From: Leucocoprinus leucothites
Taxonomy: Eukaryota > Basidiomycota > Agaricomycetes > Agaricales > Agaricaceae
DNA length: 64,000 nucleotides
Reading direction: 5' to 3'
NCBI GenBank assembly: GCA_013368445.1
Contig: JAACJO010000006.1
Coordinates: 248,001 to 312,000, forward strand
Shown: positions 22,587 through 35,200 of the stretch, one piece after another
How positions within the stretch are numbered: the stretch's first letter is position 1
How the letters are laid out: every line of letters starts with the position of its first letter
The notes under the pieces: model-generated
Told to the model about the DNA's origin: nothing
The model's database searches: none
The model's input: only the letters and a program-made list of their open reading frames with translations
Position numbers and translations under genes: made by a program

Positions 22587-24825
22587 AAATTTTCATTTGA
22601 GTATTCTTGAAACGGGTCGTCTTCATCACTAGCTTGTTCTATTTCGTAAACCATGGCGTCTGGATCTTTCCTTTTAGGCTTGAAAGGTCTACGATTCCCT
22701 TGTTTCGGTTTGGACTGGGACTTCTGCGTCTGCTTCGATCCCATGTTTGTCTTTCCTCTTGACTTAAACCAAATCTTCCTTGCCGGACAAGATTTAGCGA
22801 AATGTCCTTTCTTGTGGCAGAAGAAGCATTCTCCTCTCTTGAGTGCAACTCTCTGTTCGTCGGTGAGAACGTTATTGATAATGTGGGAGTATAGTGACCC
22901 ATAGACATCTCTGTCTGTGTTGCTTGGTCCTTCATTGTACGTTTGGTTGATGTCTTCTCCCTCACTCTCCTCTTCTTCAGGATTATCATCATCCTCTGCG
23001 CCAAGTTCGTATATACCTCTGTCGTCTGCTTCCCGATCATCTTCAATTGATAATCGGTATATTCCTCTTGATATTCTGTCGATATCCATGTCCCACTCGG
23101 ATCGTCTGGGTCTAGATAGGGGTTGACTATAGACGTCATTATATTGTGGTTGGGATCTGTGTTGTCTACTATTCTTTTTGGTCTTTCTTGATCTGTTTGA
23201 AGATCCTGGATTAGAATTTCCAATGCGGTATCTCTTTTGCTCTTGGACAACTTTGTATGCCTGTCTTGCAGCTGTTTTCCATTCTGCAAGGGTTTGGGGA
23301 TCAGCTCGGATTGCTTCGAATCTGACGTCGTTGTCAAGTCCTTCGGCGAAGTAGGATCGGAGAGAAGTGCTGTCAGTAAGTCCTGCACGTGAGGCGAGGA
23401 CGGAAAAATTGGCGATGTATTCTTCGATGTATTTGTTTCGTTGTCTATAGTAGCGGAGCTCTCTCTCAGCCTCAAAGCTCTGTTGTGTTGGAGCGAATGA
23501 CTGTTCGAGCGCATTCTTGAACTCATCGAAGGTGTGTGGGGTGTATCCTGCTTGGGTAGCTGCAGTTGCTTGACTAAGTCTGTAATCCTGTTGCCATAAC
23601 TTGGCAGCTCCATCGAGTAATCCAAGGGTGTAGTTGATTCTTGATTGGTCATCTGTGACACCATATGAGTCGAAGTAGAGTTCGACTTCGGCCATCCATG
23701 GTCTGTAATAGCTTGGGTTGCCATCAAACCTGTTGGGCTTTGGGTACTTAAGCTGGAATCCTGCTTGAGGTTGTGCCATTGGGTTTGGCGGGGGGTTTGG
23801 ATTAGGATTTGGTGGTCCTCCTCCTGGTCCTCCTGGTCCTCCTGGTCCTCCTGGTCCTCCTGGTCCTCCAGGCGGATTACCTCCGGGACTTGGTGGTCCT
23901 CCTTGTGGATTTGGTGGTGGCGGTGTGGGGCTTCTTCGATTTGAAGAACCTCCTGTGTTGGTGACAACTGCTTTTGCTTTCCCTTTTGTTTGGGTGTTAG
24001 TGGGTACGGTGATGGTGGTACTGGCTGTAATAATGTTGGGATTGGTTGTTGGTAAGGTACTGGTACTGGCAATACCGGTGGGGGAATTGGTAAAGCTAAA
24101 GGGGATAGGGTTCGTAATAGGACTGAGGAACCTTGGGCTATGTCCAAAGGCTGGGCTCGAGGAGTAAGAAGGGGGTCTATCGAGTCTGGGTTTCTCTGGG
24201 GATTTAAGTTTGAGATTGTCGATTGCCCTTGCGAGTGCTTCTGCTTCCTCTTCTGTTCAATTTCCTTCAGATTCTTGTTGGCTTCTTTCTCCACTATCTG
24301 TTCCTTCTTCGTCTTCTTCTTCGTCTTCTTCGTCAAATTCAGATTCTTCTGAACTTGGAGTGTCAATTCTGGGCTCTGAATGATTGTCTTGTGAGGTGTC
24401 TTCAGTTCTTGGGGTAATGTCAAGGATTGGTTCTGGTTTGATGGTCCTGCTAGATTTTGCAGGGGTTTCTGGAAATGGAGTTTGTCTTCTTTCTGCTTCT
24501 TCAGTGTACTGTTCTTGGGTAACGTCTCGAAGTTCTTCAAGACCAACTCCTCTTTCGATTTGTTGTTTGACAGTTTTGTGAAGTTGCTTGTGACCAACTG
24601 CTGCGTATTCGGCTTCAAGGACTCCTTCTTGTTCTTTCTTGATTGGGACATAGGCAACTTTCCCTTCGTGTTCTTTGATGTAATAGAATCTTCCTGATCC
24701 TTTACTTCTGTAGAACCTTGTTCTTCGGGTTTCACTATAGTAGGTACTGTAGGATTCTTCTGGAAATTCTCTTCTTGTGAAGATTTCAACTTGTCTTGCA
24801 AACTCTGCTGGGTCCGTTGTGGGCT
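22583..24825 (-). pseudogene. gag: Gag of element B
   Basis: The capsid-like part from the Met at 23779 (398 aa, open) has a Retrotrans_gag region (F-N-A-L/L-E-Q-S-F-A-P type block) and one CCHC knuckle (C-F-F-C-H-K-K-G-H-F-A-K-S-C). It ends four bases inside the pol start, so gag and pol overlap. Upstream in the same frame, coding-like sequence continues to about 24825. It comprises charged helical stretches, an E/D-rich block, a Gly-Gly-Pro repeat from (TCCTCCTGG)-type units at 23815-23872, and one TGA at 24257-24259. The true start codon is not clear; no good Met is seen upstream. Confidence 0.85.
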
Positions 24826-25368
24826 ATGTTTATGGGTGCCTATAGAGACACCTGGTATGGTCTTAAATGGTAAATTGTCCTTAAGACAATTATCACACTT
24901 GCAGTTTGATTCTGCCGTGGTTGGAAAATTAGTTTATAGTTGCTATGGACTCACTTTATAGTCACTAGGACTGTGTATTTATAGTCTCTTAAGACTTTCA
25001 ACAGATAAACTGTCTTCCGAGTATTTACCCTCGGGTCTGGTATTCTTCAGAGATATGCCAAACTTTCTGGCAAATTTCTCCCTTCCGAGTATCTACCCTC
25101 GGGTCTGGTATCTTATTTGAGATTCAGGTACAATGACCTTAGCTCTCACAAGCCTCCAAATGTTTTAAGAGTGTGGGTATTCGCTCAGATCAATAAGAGT
25201 GATCCTCAACTAATCCACTAGTTGGCAATGTGTGTTGACCCTCTCTTCGTTGTTATGCACAATAGTTTTGGGACAGCTTGTGCAATAACCGCGATAACCC
25301 AAATCAACAGTGTTCGCAACGTTGTTGGGTTACTGGGCAAAGTAACGGCTCTGTGCTAACAGAGAAGG
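24826..25368 (-). other. Leader region of element B with direct repeat
   Basis: This is untranslated leader between the primer site and gag. It contains a ~33-bp direct repeat (about 25012-25045 and 25082-25115; core CCCTCGGGTCTGGTAT) spaced by 70 bp. No ORF is supported. The position suits packaging or dimerisation signals, but that is inference. Confidence 0.5.
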
Positions 25369-25381
25369 ATTGTTTCTACTT
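25369..25381 (-). other. Self-complementary primer-binding site of element B
   Basis: Two bases inside the 5' LTR the sense strand reads AAGTAGAAACAAT. This is the perfect 13-nt complement of ATTGTTTCTACTT in the LTR (plus-strand 25602-25614). It does not resemble a tRNA 3' end. Confidence 0.7.
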
Positions 25382-25383
25382 AA

Positions 25384-26046
25384 TGTTATAGTGACGCCGG
25401 CCCGGTCCTAAGCTGGCACAATAAGTATCGAGTTGATCTTATCAAAGGGGACTCCTTCTTGGTAAGCGACAAAGTCGTTTACTAAGTCAGAGTTATAATA
25501 CGGCGATTATAGAGTTTAAGACTTTAGTAATTGAGATCTTAGAGCTTAAGTTCAATTCAACTTTGTATAGATAAAGGCTCGTATTGAGTCTCCACCTAAC
25601 CAAGTAGAAACAATGTTTCTCCTTGGTAGATGTCGACAACTTATATACAATACAAGTCAGTATCTATTATTAACTAGAGCTAAGGGCTTCTAATGAAAGA
25701 AGAGAAGCGTACAGCTTCCTTAACGCTAATTAAACTATATAAGACGCGATCTGTCAAAGAAGCTTTAGAAGTTCTTCTAAAGAAGTTCTTCTTTGATCAT
25801 TTGATCAATCACAAGGTAAGTCCAAATATAGCGCAGCTATATTTAACAATCACATATCATCAAAATAACAACAAAACCAAACAAGTCATAATGAGTCATA
25901 ACCAGACAAAGTAGACGAGTCAAGACAAACGAGAAAATACAAGAACAAATAAGAAGAAACATAATTGCGATATTACTTAAGTAAAGCTAATATCGACTTC
26001 GTATTATAGATGGAACAAATGCTAGATATAATCAATATACATAACA
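25384..26046 (-). repeat. 5' LTR of element B (663 bp)
   Basis: It starts TGTTATAG and ends CATAACA on the plus strand and is followed by the TCCTT target duplicate. It is nearly identical to the left LTR, so insertion was fairly recent. On the sense strand it contains a TATATAA box (25641-25647) and the hairpin at 25600-25626. Confidence 0.95.
25600..25647 (-). promoter_or_regulatory. LTR promoter and self-priming hairpin of element B
   Basis: Sense strand: TATATAA (25641-25647), then 26 nt, then ATTGTTTCTACTT, which pairs with the primer site. The latter is the 3' arm of a hairpin with 11 of 12 stem positions paired and loop ATT (25600-25626). The RNA would start about where the primer complement begins, as in Tf1. 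Confidence 0.68.
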
Positions 26047-26900
26047 TCCTTCAAGAAGGCAGACCCCTTCTTTTCTGAATTGCATTGTTTCACCATCAAT
26101 TATTGCTGTGATTCCATTGAAGCATAGCTTAGTGATAGATATCAAACAATAAGAACCACCTTTCATATAAAGGACAGGAGAAAGAGTGACATGTTGCTCT
26201 TCTATATTAGCTTCATTGACTTGTATAACAGTGTCAAAGAGTACAGTGCCCCAACCTAGTATTGGTATAGGCATATCTTTTCCAGCTGTTGATACTGTAA
26301 GGGGCTCATCAAATGCTTCACAATGTATAAAATCATGAATGTTGTTTGTATAATGTGATGATGTGCCTGAGTCAAGTAGCCATTTGTCCTGGTATCCCCT
26401 CATAGAAATATGTTGAAAGTTTTCAAACATCTTCCATGAGTCTCAATCAATCTCAGATTCAGTTCTAGACTGAAGTCATCGAGCTTCTCGAAGATGATCA
26501 CCATATAATATTATCTCAGATTTAGTTTGATCAGTTGAATCAGTTCCTGATAGAGTTCCTTCAGTAGCCAGACATGCAAATGATAAAGAAAATTTATTTG
26601 CCAGTTTGATAACTGGCCACTGTCCAAATCTATCTAAAGATCAATCTTTAAGAGATTGATCTCCCAAAACTCCCCCTAGACCTTTCATCCAAGGTCACTC
26701 CTGCCATACTTTGCCTGCCTTGAAGTTCCATTGCCAGTCTTCTTGTGGAAGGTGGAGTTGTTATCAACCTTTTTCATCATCTTCTTCCTCCTTTGGGTTG
26801 GAAGAGTTGTCTTGGGTCTGTCAGCAAGCATTAGAGCGAGAACTGATCAATAAATCATGAGATATGTACCCTGCACCTCTTCAGCAATCTTTGTCAGTAG
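26047..26900 (-). pseudogene. Copia protease and end of gag
   Basis: The open part (26430-26047) contains W-L-L-D-S-G-T-S-S-H-Y, the copia-type aspartic protease active site, followed by family-typical beta-rich sequence. Upstream the frame continues to about 26750 with TGA at 26443 and 26476. Downstream it is cut by element B and resumes at 15502. It would release mature proteins from the copia polyprotein. Stops and the insertion make it dead. Confidence 0.82.
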
Positions 26901-27603
26901 ATCCACCATCTGTCACACTGTCAGTTTCAGTGAACAGATCATGGTCAATGACCATGCCTCTCTCCATTCTTCAATGTTCGAGACATGTGGATGTGTGTTA
27001 GTTGCCAGAGTAAGAGATTGGTTGCGATAATGCTATTTATGCCACATACTTACTGGATATTGGACATACCCAGGAAGATCCAGTGGAAGAATAGCCCACA
27101 CTCCCTCCTAAGGAAGTGAGTGAAAATCAGTTTTTTCTATCCATGCCAACAAGACATCCTTGTGCAACATGTAACAATGGAGTCTTTAACTGCATTCCAT
27201 GAACCCGAAACAAATGGGCTCGCTATTGGGGTGTGGACAACGAGTCTGACACTATTGAGCATCCTCATTCTTGCTTTTGTCTTGGATGTGACCATGTGTT
27301 GGAACAATTTGTCAAAGAAGCCTTGAAAATCCCTTCTTGGCTTCGAGATGATTGGCAGACTAGAATACTGAGGGCCCTTCATGCTGACCTCCAGGATCTG
27401 CAGATACCCCTGACATCAATGGATGTAGACTCCTTGGACATTGCTCCAATGATTGCTCCAAGGGACAGCTATTGGAAGCTGGCTCCCAAGGAACCAATGG
27501 AGGTTGATCGGATCTGCTCTGTTCTAATTGAGTTTGCCAGAGTATCCAGAAAATGTGGTGCATTAAGCCTTGATTACAGATCATGCAGCAACATAGTTCA
27601 GGA
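26901..27603. other. Degraded stretch, no clear gene
   Basis: A 150-codon open frame on the plus strand (27233-27685) and shorter ones on the minus strand overlap each other. Neither shows a motif I recognise. It is probably decayed transposon or gag-like sequence continuing the minus-strand remnant to the right. Confidence 0.4.
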
Positions 27604-28893
27604 TCAGTTAATAGTTCCACAACTGGGTGCCATTTTAGTGCATGGAAGGCAAAGTGCTTTCACTCCACTATTATTGCAGCAGTAATGCCAAACACTGTTT
27701 TTATGGTGGGTATTACTCACCAAAGGATGTGGATCGAACTTGGGACCTTCTGTTAACCAATCAAATTCATGGTTAGAAGTTTCATTGTTCGTGCAATTAT
27801 TACACTTACGATCTCCCATGGTTGGTTCCTGGGATGTCTTTCACTTTTCTTGTGATTGACTTGTGCCAGGCATCCCCAACTTGGGTCATGTCAGTGGAGC
27901 TCCCACTGAAGGTGCTTGCAACAGTGTTGCTTGCTTCTCTTCAAGTTCATCAGCCTTTCTCTGTCACTGAAGTTCAGTGGACCTTTTAGGGTCTGAAGAC
28001 ATAACAAGTATAAACTGGTGGTGGCCAGAGCATACCTTCTTTGAGCTTGTTGGAGTGTTCTTCTTGACAGGTTGATCCCTGTTGTGGAAGATCTCCATGA
28101 GCTCCTCATCATCTCCTAGTGAGACAATGGACCATACCCAACTGTTAATATCACAAGGATCCAGGGTGTCTGGACTGGTGACTTTCCAATCATGCCCATA
28201 ATGCCTGGCAATCTCATTCAGGGTATTTACATCTGGAAGAGGTATCCAGCATGCTTCCTCAGTCTGAGGTGGTGTGGGGACAATTTTGTGCTTCTTACCA
28301 TCTTTGGATTTGACAGTAATAGGGCACAGTCTGGGAGTCCACTTATTCAGCTAATATTTGACACACAAGTTTCCCAGTTTCAGGGCTTCTAAAGCTAGTT
28401 TCCTAGCTTCATCTAGCCCATTCATCACGGTGGCCTTGTCATTTGCTGATAAACCATCGAATTTGGCTTTCTTGGGGGCCTCTCAGTCATCGGAAGATTT
28501 CGGACTGGCCATTTCTACATCCAAAGAGGCTTTGGATTTGCCTTTTTCAGTGGCCATCCAGTCTTTTTCAGACAGGATTCTTGTGTGCTTCCCCCCATTC
28601 AGTCGATTCTCCCATTTAATAATCACATTCACTTTTGTGATGGAGTAAGGAGATTCTTCCGGAATGAGGAAAAGGTTATTTGATGCTGTAAGTGTTGGGT
28701 GTTCCTGCTGATATTGGTCAGCTTCCCAAACAAGTAACAAAATGCTATAAGCCACCTTTTGATTGGGCTCAAGGTTTTCAGTGTGCCAGGCCTTCAGGTA
28801 TGCTTCTTCAGTGTCCTTAAGGGCCTTCTTGGCTTGTTGCTTAAGAAGTTTCCTATTAGCCCAAACTTGGGGTTTCGGATAAGCAGAGCTCAC
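27604..28893 (-). pseudogene. Unrecognised degraded minus-strand coding region
   Basis: From the Met at 28893 a 136-codon frame (to 28483) has a Lys/Ala-rich helical start (A-K-K-A-L-K-D-T-E-E-A), then charged sequence ending in K-S-S-D-D. Coding-like sequence continues leftwards with stops (E-A-P-K-K-A-K-F-D-G-L, later D-P-K-R-S-T-E-L-Q and a Cys-rich C-N-N-C ... C-C-N-N ... C-L-P-C block near 27640-27800). The helical start plus a late Cys-rich cluster resembles gag-like or DNA-binding ORFs common in mushroom genomes, but I cannot name it. Compare DUF-type proteins of Agaricomycetes. Confidence 0.4.
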
Positions 28894-30298
28894 CAGAGTA
28901 GGAGAGGGTTTGGTACAGGTGGGTGGAGCTGGAGTATGGCTCAGACCTGGAGCAAGAGGCTGGAAACAATTTCAGTTAATTAACCTATCATCAGATCTAA
29001 CTCCTTTGCTGCTTACTGGAGTTAATATGGCAGGCACCACTGAAGAGGCAGAAATGTGATTGTTAATGTAATAAAGGGAATGTAGTCAGATAGTGAATGA
29101 TAGGTAACGTTAATAACAAATAACAACCAACACTCCTAAACTCAATGCAAGTTTGTGGGAGGTTAATCAATAAAGAAAGATGTTTTGCGAAAGCGCAAAG
29201 ATTGATAATGAAAGATAATGGGAGTTGTCTGTAGACTGGTTTGCAATGGAATGACCAGTTCGCAAAAGACACTCAACAATCCCTGTTATGCGATGCTGCA
29301 CAACTACAAGTCCCTTAGAATGCAGAAGTGTAATAGACCAGTATTCGCAAATCATCACCTTCACTAACACTTGGCACTATCACTACATAACTGACACTGA
29401 CTAGCACCACTCCTGGATACTAGGTGCAATATACAGCTTATAAGTCTTTTCCAGACTTCTTCACACTCTATGAGTCTCGCAGTAATATTCTTCTTGAAAG
29501 GTGTTTTCCAATTCTTTAATGGTCTATGACTGAAAGACGCTCAATACACTTTTTACTACTCACTCAGATATGTTGTGTGGGACAGTCTCTAAGCATAGCC
29601 TTAGCAGGTGAGATTCCTTGCTAGACTATACACTCGAGAAAGGTTTATATTGGTTTCATGAAAGTACTAAAGGAGTAATTACATGGATGATGCGTACACA
29701 TTGTTGATAATAAAAGAAGATTTACTGAAAGGTTGTCCAATAGGAGTATCTCTGGGTTTTCTTTGGGGTTTAAGTGCTGACATGTCCTTTTGCAAAGGTG
29801 TGCTTACTCCTGCTCCTCTGATATCATGAGATCTCTATCACTGCTGATGGTTGTCTTATTCTGCGAAAGCCTGTTCCTGACTGTAACAATGTCTACTAGT
29901 CAGTAGTCAAGTGCTGATATGTCCTGTTAGTTTCCACTAATCCGGTTCTATAATCAAGTGGGTCATTCAGTGGCCATGCAGAATTCCTCTGTCTTTTGTG
30001 AAAGGGTATACTTCTGCTGTAACGATGTTAAAAAGATAGGACTTCCATGAATGTGCACAAGTGCCTGTCCAGATCAGAAGGCTAAGCCTTTGATCTCCAA
30101 TTAGTTAGTCCATCATTGTTCCTTCAAGAAAGACTTCGACCGGATCAATACCCAGGTTACAGGCTAAGATCACAAAGGGTCATAGGGTACACATCCCAAC
30201 AACATTCACTAAGTCTCGACATCATCCTGTAGCCTCTTGTTACTCTTGATCATTAATGGTCATTTCGCAAATGTACTGTGCTTTCACGAGTGTGTGTG
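28894..30298. other. Gene-free stretch, possible LTR remnant
   Basis: There is no supported gene. On the minus strand a TGTTGGGATGTG start lies at 30201, a common form of copia LTR beginnings. Plus-strand TGTTGATAATAA at 29702 could be the other end (about 500 bp), but the flanking five bases do not match. A 19-bp near-repeat (AGTGCTGACATGTCCT type) occurs at about 29773 and 29910. Confidence 0.3.
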
Positions 30299-31600
30299 TT
30301 ACATTAGGGTCTTACAGTAGGGTTCCTTAATGTATATACAGTCGCCCAATATATTGACTATATCATCAAATTTAACAATTTCATGGCTAATGCCATTTGG
30401 GCCATAACACCATGAAGCCAATATGAGGATTGGTAATTGCCATGTGAGCCCTATTAGAACCCTTAGTGGGTTTCTTCCCTTGCTTCTTCTTCTTTTGGAC
30501 CAGAGTCCAATTTCCAAAGGAAGCTGGAGCTGGGTTTTGTCGCTGTTGCTGGGGAGGACATGCTTGGCCTCCCTGGCAGCCTGAGCAGCTGCAGCCGCAT
30601 GCCTCTTACACACACCTTTGCTGACACCTTGTCCAGGCATTGGTGGAGCATTCAGGGCATAGTGGTTGTTGGGGGATCCAGGCAGTCCATGCATGTAGGC
30701 AGGCATCATGTTGGAAGCAATGTTAGCATATGTGCCATTGCTGGCAGCAGTGAGTAAAGGAACAGAAGTAGGAGCACAAGTGTTGGATGATTGAGTAGAT
30801 TGCATAGTAAGTTGGTATTGGTTAGACACCCTATGCTGATACCCAGCATTTATACTTGATACGACTGTATCCTATGTAACCATATTCTGAGTAGTGCAGT
30901 TTGCCAAATATGTCTGAATGACTGGTTCCCAGTCATCCAGGAGTGAATGGAGTAAAATCATCACCCTCAGAAGTTCCGGTATAGTCATGGCAGTCAGAGG
31001 ATTCAGCACATTAGCTGGCCAAGTCATTGCTGTATTAGCCACATCTGTTGGAACTTTAAAGCTCCACTAGCTTGTGAAAGCTGAGTGAAAAGGGAAGTAA
31101 GTTCCACTACATTGGTAGTAGGATCTCTTCCTTTCTTGACTCAGACATGTAGAGCTTTCTTTAGAAGGCTAAGTATGGCTGAAGGTCCAGTCATTCCATA
31201 CAAATTTCGCAAATGAGCCCAAAGCTCATGTGATAGCTGGAACCCATGATTTAACATGGAGTTAGGAAGGCTACTATTGATAAGAGCCAAGGCCTGTGAA
31301 TTCAAATTTGTTCACCTTCGAACTTCTAATGCAACTGCATTGGCATCAGCGAACTGTCCGGCCCCTGTACCCTGTGTGGGTGCAGTAAGGGCTTGTTCAG
31401 TTACCATCTATGCAGTCTCTGCACAATCAGAGACAGTGCATAAGGACATGGCATCTCGAATTCAAAGAGACCAATTCTGATAATGTCCTGACTGGTTAAG
31501 GTGGGAATCAATTCACATATTTGGTTTGCAGACATGGGTACTGTATGAGAAAAAAAAATTTGCTGACAGTTGAAAGTCTGCAAATCAGATTTCCATCAGT
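30299..31600 (-). pseudogene. gag: Copia gag remnant
   Basis: Several minus-strand blocks read as a copia-type gag. N-A-V-A-L-E-V-R-R followed by L-I-N-S-S-L-P and E-L-W-A-H-L-R-N-L-Y-G (about 31200-31340) fits the helical core of UBN2-like gag proteins. Then comes L-L-H-S-L-L-D-D-W-E-P-V-I (about 30930). From 30829 a 176-codon frame opens, with a Gln/Ser/Thr-rich part and a basic K-R-R-R-S-K block. No zinc knuckle is visible. Many stops; dead. It lies immediately downstream of the copia primer site. Confidence 0.65.
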
Positions 31601-31726
31601 AGGTGATCATGGAAGGTGGTATTGCTACCATTCCACAATTACAAGCCATAATGGAAGATTCCCTTTTCAAGGAAGAATGTTCCATCTGACAACTTCCTTG
31701 TCAAGTTAAGCCAAAGGCACTGTCAA

Positions 31727-31737
31727 GGCCCATAACC
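31727..31737 (-). other. Copia primer-binding site (half-tRNA-iMet type)
   Basis: The sense strand reads GGTTATGGGCC directly after a CAACA LTR end. This matches the complement of the initiator-tRNA anticodon arm, the primer used by Drosophila copia and related elements. It fixes the orientation and 5' end of the copia element. Confidence 0.65.
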
Positions 31738-32240
31738 TGTTGAAATAGTAATTGCTGCTACACAGCATAGTGCACAGTGACTGAGCAAGCTATGACACAC
31801 TCACTTCATAAGAACACTAGTTCTGTTGGTTGTAATGGTGAGTAATTGGTGTAGAATGGTAGCTGAGTAAAGTTGTGTAGAATATTGAGTTCGAGTGAAG
31901 CAATGATGATGATAGTTGTTTAGTTGTACACAATAGAATTGGTTAAACTTTTTTTACCACTGAATTCTAGTCTGTATTTTATATATTTCTACAATATCTA
32001 CTGAGTCATAGAACATATCGCATACTATTGACTCACAAGGTGGTATCATAATCATTCAGACTGTATCTGAGTCATTCTGAGTTATTACTAGCCATGTGTG
32101 TCATCCTGACCCATGAATGGCTTGGTCTAGAGTCATTCCAACTAACTATTACTCTATAGATATCATATACAGTCATACTACATATCATGGAATATACTAA
32201 GACATAATGATTGGATCACAACCATAAGTACTGATCTGTG
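31738..32240 (-). repeat. Probable copia 5' LTR (outer limit unresolved)
   Basis: It begins TGTTG on the plus strand beside the primer site. On the sense strand a TATATAAAATA box lies at about 31972-31985. I could not find the outer boundary or target duplication. The end given is approximate. Confidence 0.45.
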
Positions 32241-35200
32241 ATGGAATCAATCCTAGAATAGTCTGAGAGCAATCATTTCCAGTTTCATCAGTGCTCACTC
32301 AAGCTTGATAAACAAGACGTCTAAAAGGTTGGGCTGGAGGGATGTGTTAGCATACTGGACTGCAAAGTGAGGAGCCGCTTACCCAAATCAAATACCATGG
32401 CTCTGTGAGCTACCAGCCCAACCCAAAACAGCCTGCTTTAATGACCAGTAGCCTGTGTGCTGGTTGCTTTACTGGCCTTACCTGACCATTGCTCTCAGGC
32501 CTATCAAAGTTGGAGTCACCTGCTCACATGGTTATTAGGCAAATCAAACTGCTGGAGCCCATATCCTCACCAGTGGCCACTAATAAATGAGGATGGAAAC
32601 TAAGTCAATCTCGGAGGATACAATGCCTTCAGAGGGTGGAAGACTCATAGAAGAAGAAAGGATTTGACCCAATGCACATCTGTGAGATCCACAATGCTGG
32701 TTAAATGCATTCCAATAGATAATAGATGTGGCTTGACAACTTGAGAGAAATACAGGTCCAATCATTGGTAGGGTGTGTGCAGCATGGAAACCATTTTTTT
32801 GCCACCTCTTGAAGAAGGGATTGAGTTCTTGCATTAGACACAAGAAGAGACCTCAAGTCTTCCTCATAAATAAGTAAGAGTTCCTTCAGGAGCCTGGTGG
32901 CTAATCTTAAGCCAACCTCCAGTAATCAGAGACTATACTTGCCCTATCTGGATCTCATTAAGATTGTTGTGTCATAACCAGATATGATCGCTGCACAAGG
33001 ACAAGATGGTATTCGCTTGGTAGTAGCTCACAGTGAAAGCCTGTCATCCTCCTACATCAATAATTGAACTTATCTAGTTCCTGTAGCTGGAAACCGCACA
33101 TTCGAAGACACAGGCAAGCAACAAGAACTTGGAAAATCTATATATATATGGATGAAAGATGTGGGTGGGGATCATCTATCAACACCTCAATTGATAGGGG
33201 TTTGACAACCTCATAAGTATCCTGCATCATTATTAATTTATCATGTTCCTTACTTAGGAGTGACAACATCTCAAGGATCGAGCACTGATATTGGTGCTAC
33301 CTCAGGTCCCAAGGATTATATGGAATGACGAGTATTTTTTACTTGACATATGCTCTTTATGGGCTTGCAGAGCAAGAAGTAGAAAGGTGTGACACCGAGA
33401 ATGTTGATTGCAATGTTCTCTTCTCATTGCCCCTGGGCCCATCAGTGGCCTATACATGTGATGATGATCACCTGAACACAGCAGAGACATGCATCCCTTC
33501 TTGGAATCTCATATGCCACTGCTTATGCTGCTGCCTATGCTATGACAATGGATACATCTTACTTTGATTTGATTTGATTTATTTCCTGGCTGACAGACAG
33601 TTGCAGCTTTACTTCGCTTTATCCAGTCAACATTTACCTAGGGTGACAACCTGTGTGGCTATGAAGAGCTTTATGAGATTGAATTACAAATACCAATTCC
33701 TTGGCTTCCAAGGTTCTCCCACATCTCCTGGGATAGTGGACTGGGTGCATCGAGTCTGGACCTTTGGAAATGTGTTCAAAATTGTTTCATCTTCCATAGA
33801 AACCATATCTGGCATTGCTCCAAATGACGAGGGCAATGAGGTTGGGGTATTGAACATAGTGAGTATTCATTCAATACAAGTAGTAACAGAGGTGACCTGG
33901 GTCTATAATCAACATTATGAATCAATTACTTATTCTGCACTAATGGCCAAGTCTCACTGAGAAGCTGGTTAAGAGGGGACTTGTGCACTGGTCACAATGA
34001 CGATCATATACTGAGGCCTGGGTAATGTGGCACTGCCACAAATGATCTATCTGCAAGCTGTGTGCATCAGCAATATGGCTGGGCCGCCCTATCTGGCTGG
34101 GGTGGCTTATGTGATTTCAATCCTCATGGTACATAGAGTTAGAGAGCTTGTCAAGGCAGTTGGGCTATACGATGCTTATGTCCACTGACAGAAGTGACTG
34201 AAACACAAAGGATTATAACTGAACACAGATCATAGTGCAATCAGTATGGTTGATCATAGATAACTTGATCAGCAACCATTTGCTGGTGTGAGCACTAGCT
34301 CAAAAACAGGTTTTGTAAACCTCTGGTTTCCAGTGGCCAGCTATTTGCACAATATCTGGTCTATCTTCTTGGCTAGATGATCCAAGGCTCTGCTTATGAG
34401 AGATGAGCATCTGAGGAATCTCCCTAGTCATGCCCCTGACCAGTACCACTAATACTCTTCATGGATGCATCCTTGTCATGGGCTTTACCCTGCTGAACCA
34501 GTCAGATGAACGTATCCCTGAAGACTCTCTGCAAATTGGTGGTTATTGCTACTAAATGAGAATAATCAACTGAAGAAATAGGGAATGTGTTGTGGCAGGA
34601 TCAAATGTATAGATTGACTGCCAAGGACTAGGCTTAACTTGGCCACTGCAGCTCTAAGTGAGGTGCCACCACTGAGACTGCAGGAGTGGGAAGAAGTACT
34701 GGTCAGAGCGAATTGCAAGCAATCTGCAGGGGGGCACAGCAGAAGCAGAATCATAATCCATTGGGGGGCCTGTTTGCTCCTGGCCTCAGAAATGAGGAGT
34801 GCCATGAGCTTGCCAGCAGCTGTGACAGCCACCTTGAAGGGGATTACCCAATCACTGTTTCTCAAGGAAGTGAAGGAATTGTTTGAACTTACACTGAAGT
34901 AGCCCTCAATGGGCTGCCAGACTGTACTCAGGTATTCCTTACTGGCTGTAGAACAACCTGGCTACAATGATAGACGAGGTATAGCCATTCACAGACAAGC
35001 ATAGATGAGCCTTGCTCACATAGGCTAGCTTGCAAAGATGCATGTCATACTCCATGGTTACTTACTGCTTGTGTCATTGCAAGATCCTAAGACTGACAAG
35101 AGGCAACTCTGCATTGCGTTCATGCAGTCATCCACATGTATCTTTCTTATTTCATGTTCAACCATGGCCAATGTGCTGCACCAGTTCTATAGCATGGTGT

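Larger units (their letters stand above)
15503..26046 (-). mobile_element. Gypsy element B (chromodomain LTR retrotransposon)
   Basis: The LTRs are 663 bp each (the left one interrupted by Tc1), with the perfect 5-bp duplication TCCTT at 15498-15502 and 26047-26051. The minus-strand order is 5' LTR, primer site, leader with direct repeats, gag, pol, ORF3, purine-rich tract next to 17761, 3' LTR. It is better preserved than A: pol has long open stretches. Four copies or partial copies of its LTR occur outside it or in the duplicate, including two solo LTRs. Confidence 0.95.

Noticed and set aside
22639..24801. A 720-codon minus-strand frame overlapping gag of element B
   Set aside because: It is low complexity (Lys/Gln/Asp-rich). 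The third frame over the same bases carries the gag-like charged and Gly-Gly-Pro sequence in phase with the capsid and zinc knuckle, with only one TGA.
25012..25115. CRISPR-like array in the element B leader
   Set aside because: There are only two repeats, in a eukaryotic retrotransposon leader.
29702..30201. A further solo LTR
   Set aside because: The ends look LTR-like (TGTTGA and TCCCAACA), but the flanking five bases do not match and no second copy is present, so I left it as a possibility only.
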